Shown here piece by piece: positions 1 to 8,613 of a DNA stretch of 18,210 nt (position 1 is the stretch's first letter; every line of letters starts with the position of its first letter). The notes under the pieces are model-generated. The model did no database searches, was not told the DNA's origin, and was given only the letters and a program-made list of their open reading frames with translations. Location: assembly GCA_018398765.1 (NCBI GenBank), contig JAHBMJ010002497.1:1-18210 (forward strand), read 5' to 3'. The DNA is from Chromera velia. Taxonomy: Eukaryota; Sar; Chromeraceae. The position numbers were made by a program, and so were the translations under genes.

Positions 1-854
1 TCCTCCTCCTCCTCCTCTCCATCCCCTTCGTATCCCTCCTCCTCACTCTCACTCGAAATTTCTTTTGCTGCTGATACATCGTCGTCTGCAATCACATCCA
101 TCCGTGTCTTGTTTCCTTGAAGTTCCAGACGCACGCTGATGCTCCGATTGTCGATAGCAAGGAATGCGCCTAGCAGGTTGTGGACTGCGATTTGTATCCC
201 TGTATCCCCTTGGGTATTAGGGAGGGGCTTCGCTCCATGGCTTGCAGCGCCAGTTGGAGCAAAGGCATCAGCCACCATGCGGTTGAATGCCTCGCGTGCT
301 TGTATGCTGAAGTACTTTGCGACAGAGCGGTAGTGGTAGAGAAAGTAATAGAAGCTCTCGAAGAGATAGAGGGTTGCGGGGTACTGCTGGCCTCGGTGTG
401 TTTCAAGCCAGACTCTTTTGAAGTCTTTGACTGCTCTGGGGTATTTGGCAATATTTTTATCAGAGGGGGCGGTCTGTCGGAGAATATGCAGACAAAAGAA
501 GAATGCAGAAAGGCCTTTTCTGATCCTGTCGTTGTCTCCATACCCAGTAAGGGCCATCATATTCTTATATTCTTTTGACAGAATGACGCAGTCTCTGCCC
601 TGTAGAGAGAAATCTGGCCACACCCATTCCCTTTTCTCTGCATCTTGGATGGGCACCATGATTGTTCGGTTGCGTATGATTTTTTGACCAAAGTCGTCCT
701 GAAGAACGTGTAGACTTTTCCGTCCGCACTTTTCTGCAGCTGACTCTGTGAGCACACAGTTGCACAGATGTCCACAGAGATCTTGAACGTCTGCGTCTTT
801 GTCTTTCTTGTCTTCTGCTGCTGTAGGTGCTGCAGGTGCTGCTGCAGATGCTGC
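1..854 (-). CDS. Edge-truncated C-terminal coding segment of the gene above
   Basis: Reading minus from 854 in the frame of the upstream exon gives 284 codons with no stop, ending at the window edge in an acidic tract (the TCC repeat at 1-17 encodes Glu). It contains a Cys/His cluster (LCGHLCNC), LHVLQDDFGQKIIRNRTIMV, REWVWPDFSLQGRDCVILS, and an aromatic-rich segment with FESFYYFLYHYRSV and AREAFNRMVADAF. Residue choice is balanced and protein-like, unlike the overlapping antisense and shifted frames. Neither a start nor a stop lies in the window, which is why this frame is easy to miss. Confidence 0.7.
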
Positions 855-3800
855 TTATGCGTTCTTCTTTGTCGCTTTCTGCTCTGTCGCCTTGTCTGCA
901 TCATCCCACTCCTCCTCCCCCTCCCATCCCTCTTCCTCCTCTGCCAGGGAGTCTGTCTTCTCCCTCCTTTGTTCCTCTTCCTTCTCTGCCCCTGCCTTCT
1001 CCTCTTCACACTCTTTGTACTTACACACTTTCGGCCACAGAGTAGTTCGAAGCCCACGTACCACCGCTTCGGTCCTCCTCATTGCAAAGTGCAGGCAGTC
1101 AGGGCAGACTCGCATGCCAAAACAGGCAGGCCAAAGAGACTCTCGCAGAGAGCCTTGCTTCTTTTTAGCACAGGTCGTTGTATGAGACCCAGGCTTCTTC
1201 TGTCCCTGCTTTGTGTTCTTGCAGTTGCAAGGCTTTGCCACGAGCTCTGCATGCCTTTCGGGTGTTCTGAAGAAGGGGTGGGGGAAGTGTAGTTGCTCTG
1301 TCGGATGCTGTGGGCATCTAATTAGTTGAAATCGATTGACTTCTCCTCTGTTCGGCACACACATGCATGCACGAACCACACCATGATGCGGACAGACTCT
1401 TTTGAGGCGTGTTGGAGGAATGCGATCATCATATCCCCTTAGGTCTAGGAGACATAAGCATGTCCGCTTCGGGTACCCAAGCATGTTTTTGTCACAACTC
1501 TCCAGGACAGAAATTTCTGTCTTGCTGTCAAGGGTGAAATAGGAGGGGAATACGCCATTAGCACCGGCCGTACCACACATTTTAGCACATGCGGATTGGT
1601 CTGTTGTTCCCCACCATATCACTTTCACCCTTTTCCCCTTATAAGGCCCATCAGGCACTGTGACTCCCCCATCTACCACATGAATACCCTTTAGCAACTC
1701 ATAGAACTTAAAGAGCGCTTCTAGGGTATCCCGTCCCTCTTGCCAATTTGTAAGACCAACGCAGAAAGAAAACTCTTTCGAAAAAAGAGCATTCTCGGGT
1801 TAGGAAAGTGGGCGGACTAGGATAGAAATACAGGCCCCCCCAGCTTTTAGTCTAGTAGCCCGATTCCCATCGACTGACATACACAGCTCGATGTTGACAA
1901 CCTCTTCCTCGATCTCCTCCTCGATCTCCAGACCTTCAGGAGTAGTCGTTATGACGGTTCTCTTCTCCTTAGTGATCACACCATTCTTAGTGAGGAACTC
2001 ATAGGCGAACTTGTCACTCAATAGAAGATCGAGGAGCACTTTGATGTCACCAACAAACGGCTGAAAATAGTCGTTATGTGACTTGCCAGTGTACTTTTTG
2101 GCAACCTTCTGCAGCACTCTGCTCATTGGCTTGAAGAAGTCTCTCTCTCGCAGTTTTTTTTGCAGAGCGGTCAAAGGAGCAAACACCTGCAAAAATATTT
2201 TGAAATATTTTTACATATTACTGGTGAGACAAAAAGCTTTTAGTTTGTAGGACAAAAACAAATATTTCTTTTTTTGATGGGACAAAAAATTTTTTTTTTT
2301 TTATGGGTGGGACAAAAAACAATTAAAATTTGATAGGACAAAAAAACTAAATAAATGAACAAAATTGATGAAGTGCTTACATACGAACCTCTTTCACAGA
2401 CGGAATGGAAGCATCCTTTACAAAGTTTTTCCACCGTTGTAGCTTCCCCCGAGAGAGACCCTCCGTAATAATAAAATGGGTCCATTCGTCTCTTGTCTTC
2501 GCTTGTGCCTTAAATTCAAAAAAACGACCCCACAATCATTTCGAACCCAATCTGTTAATCTTTCTCTCTCTTCCTGCTTTGTATCGTTCATAGGATATCA
2601 GGTTCTTTCGGGAAGTCCTCTTGCAGTTGGTGACTTGCACCTGCACCGCCCCGGTGCCTGCTGCGTACACTGCTTTCGTCACCACATCTGGCTTGATTGC
2701 ACTGCATGACGTCACTAGCGATGTCGCTGCTGCTGTGAGGGCGTTCGCTCTTTCCTCAGGCTCCATATTTGAAGTCCCCAACATGTAATCCCACATCCCG
2801 ATGGTTGCTCGATGCAGCACTCGAGTTAACCCTGCTCCTGTGTACGTGCCCCTACGCGCAAACAGATTCCTTTCTGGCTTCTCTCTTCTTCGGGAACCCA
2901 GACGTCTCCAACCGTTCATAAATTTGACCGTCTTCTCCCTGGACCTCCATGCAGGGCCGCCCTCAAAGGCCTCAACAACCTGCTCCGTTCCCCCTTCCCC
3001 TTCCTCTTCAATCCTCTCAAGTTGAGGATAGCAGACTCCACTCCTCAACCCCTTGTACTGCCAACTCCTCCCCCCTGAGCTTCGCGTCTTCAAAAAAGGG
3101 GAGTGCACAAGGTTGCGCTGTCCTGCAAGCATAGCGACGCACAGGGGAAACATCATAACAAAAATCAGTGCGATTGAGACACACACATGCACACATACAC
3201 ACACACACACACACACTCACACACACCGAGAGAAAATTAGGAAGATAGGAAAAGAAAAATGGGCAGCGCTCCGTAATTGGGGGCGTATCCCCCACTTTCT
3301 GTCTCTCCACTGGCACCTAGGAGAGCCTGTGCTCGAAAGAACATGTGAGAGAGAGAGAGAGGGAGAGGGAGAGGGACAGAGAGGAAGGGAGGGAGGAATT
3401 AAGGGAGGCGTTTTCAGGGGGCACCCCCCCATTTATTCATTTCCTGACCTGTAAGATGCGGGTGAATCCCATGAGGATGCTGTGCTTCTTCTTGAGCCCG
3501 TGCGTTTGCTGCTGCTGCCTGTGTAGCCATACTTTGCATTGCCGCACCCAGAGAAGACCAACCGCTGGCGAGTCGCTTCCCCCAGGTGAGTCCCCTCCTA
3601 TGCTGGAGGTCGGTGACGCCCCCTCCACACCTGCAACTGCATCTGCTTGCTGCTCTCCGGGGTGCTCTTTCTTCTTCCTCTGCTTCCTTAGCTCTGGAGA
3701 GGTGCAAGCGTCTTCACGTACCACACGAAGGCTTTCGGTACATCTCCCACAAACCCGCAACATGACCTCTTGGAGCTGTGCTCGGTGGAACCGGCCTTTG

Positions 3801-4304
3801 CACCGGTCACAAACACAGCCAAAAGAACCCACAGGTCTGCCCCCTCTCGGCCTCGATCCGGAAGGAGCGCTTGAAGAAGAAACGGAGGCACGTGAACCTG
3901 AAGGAGACGGCAAGCACAGATATATGCATATATGTGTGTATATGTATCTATGTATGTATAGTCGAAGAAGGTACGTGGTGCCAGCTCGTAGTGCTCAAGA
4001 TGGGGACAGAATGCAACGACTGACTTCCCGGCCGGATGCTGCCGTCGCCTGACTCGTGATGATCCGCACCAGTGAGCATGTCAGCGTAGTTGATAGTTCG
4101 ACCGGTCCGCCTCGTCCGTTCAATTCGAGGAGATCTTCGAGGAGCTTCCGGCTGGAGCGCCGATCCATGCTGTGCTCTGCCGACGGTTGAAGGAGGCACA
4201 GGATCAAGGGAATGACTGCTTCCAGAACGACCATCATGCTGAGGTGGCGGGGGATCTGGGGCAGCAAATCCGCCCTCAGACGCAGCAGGGTTTTCTCGAC
4301 TCAT
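1..4304 (-). CDS. Large multi-exon protein resembling a transposon-associated family, partial, runs off the left edge
   Basis: Proposed exons: 4304-4025 (ATG, A at -3); 3897-3449; from 3087; from about 2508 to 2389 or 2381; and 2186 to the window edge. Exon 1 has an R/S/P-rich tail ending in NYADML. Exon 2 has a possible zinc knuckle, CDRCKGRF then RVCGRC. The body follows a multi-copy uncharacterised family that I know only by pattern: EWTHFIITEGLSRGKL, CMSVDGNRATRL, the WWGTTDQSACAKM and GTAGANGVFPSYF block, RVCPDCLHFAMR, REWVWPDFSLQGRDC, and a final Y..T...FE.F...Y..V..YFS.QA.EAFN stretch. The frame 2186-1 has no frameshift but two TAA codons (1800-1802, 855-857), and a TGA lies at 2536-2538. 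The TGA and second TAA can fall in introns: gtaagt at 1024-1019 with an acceptor at 843-842, and tttaag ending at 2509 with donors such as 2648-2643. The first TAA is harder to remove, so this may be a decayed copy. No terminal repeats were found. Confidence 0.5.
842..1024 (-). other. Probable intron removing an acidic tract and a TAA
   Basis: On the minus strand a perfect gtaagt donor follows the codons for WPKV in phase 1, and every gcag in the Ala-rich tract near 842 is a phase-1 acceptor. Splicing 1024-842 (183 bases) would remove the TAA at 857-855 together with the Glu-rich, purine-rich stretch before it. Against this, the segment lacks a pyrimidine tract and is open as an acidic linker up to the TAA. 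Confidence 0.45.
2187..2388 (-). repeat. AT-rich intron with five spaced GACAAAAA motifs
   Basis: This interval separates two coding segments of the transposon-like gene, with acceptor ttttgcag ending at 2187 on the minus strand. On the plus strand gacaaaaa starts at 2228, 2251, 2281, 2311 and 2337, so an imperfect unit of 23-30 bases is repeated; in the sense strand of the gene it reads as T-rich blocks ending in GTC. The donor is either gttcgt at 2388 (phase 0, matching the acceptor) or the stronger gtaagc at 2380 (phase 2, not matching). Confidence 0.6.
3178..3226. repeat. (AC)n microsatellite in an intron
   Basis: An imperfect AC tract reading as (GT)n in the sense of the minus-strand gene. 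It lies upstream of the candidate acceptors at 3123 and 3088. Confidence 0.9.
3345..3382. repeat. (GA)n and GGGAGA tract in the same intron
   Basis: A purine tract that reads as (CT)n in the gene's sense, upstream of the AC tract, giving the order CT-rich then GT-rich toward the acceptor. Confidence 0.9.
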
Positions 4305-4843
4305 GCTTGCTTATGTTCAAGACAAACACAAAACACTGGTTCTCGACAGTCTGACCATCGTTTTGCGCCGTTTTTCTACAGGTCTTATGTTAGTACAGTT
4401 GTAAAAGGAAGTTCTGTGTGTCTGTTGTTCAGACAGCCGACTATTCGGCTCATTTCAAATTACCCCCCCGAAGTGGCGCCGGGGGGGCCCAATTCATGCC
4501 GGGGCCCCCGCCCGCATGCGGAACCTTTTCCCAGCCCTACAGGGGAGGGGCGCTGCACTGGCATGCTTGCACTACTAGTGACGAGGCTGCCCTGTGACGC
4601 AGACAAGCCGGATAGTAGGTCTGAACTAAAGTAGTTCATAACATAACTTATATAGAGTCTTGCCGTGTGTTGCAATGTTGCATAAAGTGCGTAGAATGTT
4701 TGGAGAAGCAGGCCAAACGTGCTACTAGAAACATATCTTAATTGCGTTTCCCACGTAAGAATGATGATGAATCATTGATGATACAATTATTCTAGCAAAT
4801 GTTCAAATCAAGCGACACATGACTGGCTGCTTAGCTTTGACTA
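4305..4843. promoter_or_regulatory. Spacer between the ALG6 stop and the next minus-strand start
   Basis: No coding sequence is supported here. It should hold the ALG6 3' untranslated region and the upstream region of the 4304 gene. It contains a GC-rich hairpin at 4463-4487, a second GGGCCC...GGGGCCC pairing just to the right, a minus-strand TATATAA-like element near 4645-4652, and a small AATGAT...ATCATT inverted repeat around 4760-4776. No polyadenylation signal stands out. Confidence 0.4.
4463..4487. repeat. C7-loop-G7 hairpin
   Basis: Seven Cs (4463-4469), eleven bases containing GGCGCC, and seven Gs (4481-4487) form a perfect seven-pair G:C stem. More runs of G and C follow to about 4520, allowing competing stems. 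Its role is unknown. Confidence 0.6.
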
Positions 4844-7800
4844 CTAGCTGGTTTTGAGAGAGTGGGACTGTTTTGCAGACACCGCAGACAGTTTGATTTG
4901 TGCTGGTGGTCCCCCAAGATCCTTCTCCTTCTCAGCCTTCGACGATCTCTGACTGCTCCCATTCTGTTGAGTTCCCGAAAGGACGGACACAGAGGAGGAT
5001 TTCCCTGCGGCAAACGTGAGGTGGTCGACATCAGGAAGCGACCGCTGATGAAGGGAAAGGCCCTGCAGAGGCACCCATTCAACAAAAATGCACACTTTCT
5101 GCACCCCAATGAAACGCGCACCTCACCCAAACGCTCTCGCTCCAACTCCCAATCAGCCCCCTTCCCTCCCATCCCCCACATGCATACATGCATATGAGTG
5201 TCCGTCTCGGTTTCCCACTCGCACGTGCTCAACCAACCTGACACGCGTTTGCAGGGACAGAATTTTCAAATGTGCAGAGTCCACACCTTTCCTACTACAA
5301 GCATCGGGATTCCATGTACACAAAGACCGTGCAAACGTGGCGCCACTCACATGCATGGGCGCATATACGCACACAGACAGACAGCCGTACACAGACAGTG
5401 TGAAATCATACGGGCAAACGCCGAAGACATGAACAGAGAAGAGAAAAAGACCAAAGAGAGAAACTTCCCGCCACGTAAAGGCAAACACCCAAGCAGCCAC
5501 AGAAGAAGAAAAGGCAGAAAGACAGACGATATGCTTTAATTTGCCCTCTCTTCCTTTCATGAACACACCACACACACACACACACACACACACACAGATT
5601 GACAGACCGAGGGAAAAGGGAAGGCGGAAGTGAACTTTGGAAGAGAAAAAAAAAGAAGGAAAGCGGAAGCGGACGAAGCAAGAAATATTCAAAGAAATGA
5701 AAAAGAAAGAAAGGAGAGGACAACAGAAGAAGGGAACTCACCACAAGGTAGGCCAGGAAGATGCAGAAGACGAACAAGTTTTCCAAGTAGATCCACAAAT
5801 ACGGCAGCTTCAATGGGGGGGGCACAAAAGCACGAAGACTCAAAAGGACTGAAGCTACAACACTGAAAGGCACCAGAGCACCAACAAACCACAAAACCCC
5901 GAAGTCACATTCCTGCCACGTCTCCCGAACAGTTTCCCCCAAAATCCCCAAACGTTCAATTTCCAACGACTCCTTCGACCTTCCCTCCCCCATTCGTCTC
6001 CCTCCCACCACCCCTGACGCACCCCCATCCCCCGCTTCCTCACTTCGCGGCCCCGGTTCCCCCGGCGGATAGAAAAGCCTTCTCGACTCCCCTCCACCTC
6101 CACCGCCCCCCCCGCCATCCCTCTGCGGACCCCCCGACCGAGCTTCATCCAGTGCGTGTGCCAAATTTGCAGGAGACACAAAAGCTTCTCCTCCAATGGC
6201 AGAGATCACAAAGTTGGCCTGTCTCTGGAAAAACGCCGCAGACAGGGAGAGCGCCTTGAACACCTTCCGAAGCTCTGACGGGTGCTGAGGACCTTTCAAG
6301 CCCTGACCTGAAATCAAACGGCGTAATGGCATACAGGCACACACACACGCGCGCGCGCAAAAAGAGACAACAGGGAGGAACAGCAGACAGAAGAGAGAAA
6401 CAATTGCTTGGTGCCAGAAAAGGATGCTTCACTCCGTCTCTCGAGATCCCGACTCTGATGTACCGTACCGTCGCCTCGCTTCTGCCTCCCTCTCTTCCAC
6501 CTGATTGTATCCTCCTTCATTTCACGTGCACTTCCAAGGCACTTCCCCCCTTCTCTCCCTGTTTCCACTCCTTCACGGACCACTGACCCCATCGCGCCCC
6601 CGGGACACACGAGAGAGCCACCGCTGCCCACAGGAGAGAAAGCAGAACCCACTGCAACTGCAGCCCGTCCTTTTCTGCCAGGTGGTCGAGGGACAGAGAA
6701 GCAGCCAGAACGAACACCACACACGAGCCCCCTGCAGGCAGGAAGGGATGCACAGCCGTTCGGTCATACACGGTTGCCGTTCGGTCATACACAAGAAAAC
6801 AAAGGAGCCTCCACAGAGCATACGAACACAAGGCGTCCAAGGGAAAGGGGCAAGAGCGAGACCCCAGAATCATCATAACTCAGTGAAGCGACGACAGGCA
6901 CTTCAGGGACAGATAGAGAGGCCGACAGAGTGCTGCAAAGAAGGGATGAACGGAGAGACTGCCTTGAGCACTGCCCTCAGCATCCTTCATCTTTCTGCGG
7001 GACTGCTCAAACATCCCCCACACAGGAGACAACACAGAAAGGAAAAGAGAAGAGAACCATTGAGTCACCAAAGGACAACGAACACCAAGGAGAGCGCTCA
7101 CCCAAGAAAGGAGCCAGTAGAAGGGCGGGCATACACAGCTGGAGCACTGCCTTTTCGTGGACCATCCACGCAAACAGGAAGAAAGAAAGCGAACAGATCC
7201 ACAGCGAGAACAAAAACCTGTAAGGACGGAGGAAGCAGAGAAACGATGGAAGGGGGGCAGGAAGAGGTTGAGATACAGAATGGAAGGAAGAATATGCGAA
7301 GGAGGGAAATGGAAGCGGAGGGTGACCTAAAAGAATGAACTGCTGCTCAACCAGATCTCAATGCGTACTCGGAGAAAAAATGTGATTGCATGAAGTAAAA
7401 AGAGACCAAAAAAGGAAACCAACGAGCAGTCAAACCGTTTTTCCAAAATTGCGACATTCAAGAAACAAATTCGAAAATTGCACGTTTTCTTCGCGTCTCT
7501 CTCTTTCTCTCTGTCTGCTACACAGTTTGATAGAAGAGCTTTGGTCCCTCGCCCCCACCCACCCTGCTACCTCTTTGCTGTCGGTCGTGCAGCCAGGTCC
7601 AGGCATGAGGGCAGAAACCCCACAACAGTCATTCCCAGAGACACAGTCAACAACAGAGTAGACAGGGGGCCCTTTTTCCCCCCCTCTCCGCCCTCCCCAA
7701 TCAGCTGTTCGCTCTCGTCCCTCACTATCTTGTTGGCCTTGAACACTGGAGAGACTGCAACCCAGAAGTTCGCAACGAAGTCCTCGTACACGCCGCGGCC

Positions 7801-8577
7801 GAAGGGGAAGATTCGACGCACAACCGGAACCAAAGCACGAAACCCAACCAACTGCAGAAACACAGTGAAGGGGTGAGTGCGAGAGTGACTGTGTGCATGT
7901 GTGTGTGTGTCTGTCAACAGAGAGAGAGAGAAAGAAAGAAAGAGAGAGAGACTGAGACTGAATAACAGGAAATAAAATGAAAGAAAGCTGAGGATCTGGA
8001 ACACCTCCCCCTTTCTCCTGCCGACGAAATAGCAAAGAAAATGCACATCACTACGGCTTCCTGGTTTGTGCTATCACTTCTTCCCCTGTCCCTTCCCCCC
8101 CCCCCCACCGCTCCACCCGACTGACGTCCAGCAACTTCTCCAAACCTTTCCCCTGAGACGGAACTTCCCCTCCCGTTCCTCCGGACACCTCTCCCCCAAA
8201 TTCCACTGGCATCCTTCCCAGTTTGTGCCCCCCCCCAGAACCTAACGAGATCACTCCTTCCCGAAGCGCACCGTCAATCACACGAGAGTCCGCCCATATC
8301 ACCAGAGGCCCCACCACAAGCAGAGACGTGAGGATGACAACTGTGCCTATGATGAGTACCCGCATCAGCATTGGAAGAAGAGAGGCCGGAGATATGCCTC
8401 CTCTAGTCCTGGTCTCTATCTCCCCTGATCCCTTCCCTGGACCCCTCACAGAACTCCTCAGAGAGGGCCAAAGCGTGGAAGTGGGATGGGCGGAAAGTCC
8501 AAGAAGGAAAAAGAAAAACGGGGGGGCGAAGTACAGCATCGTCTGTTTATACCACAGAGACAATGTGAAGGCTGCAG

Positions 8578-8613
<36 letters not shown>

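Noticed and set aside
2240-2485. 81-codon minus frame starting MDPFYYYGG
   Set aside because: It overlaps the better frame EWTHFIITEGLSRGKL in the same DNA and continues into the AT-rich intron repeats.
855-2538. Reassigned stop codons (TAA or TGA read as sense)
   Set aside because: ALG6 ends in TAG and the TRAF gene in TGA at sensible places, and the stops in this gene can mostly be placed in introns or explained by decay. One gene is too little evidence.
3123-3216. Start of the 226-codon minus frame in the GT tract (CVCVCV)
   Set aside because: Microsatellite translation inside an intron; the exon more likely begins at 3087, where the acceptor matches the phase of exon 2.
6505-7338. 277-codon plus-strand frame
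   Set aside because: It is antisense to ALG6 exons 5-6 and their introns, with low-complexity K/E/R/Q content; the minus strand carries clear ALG6 motifs.
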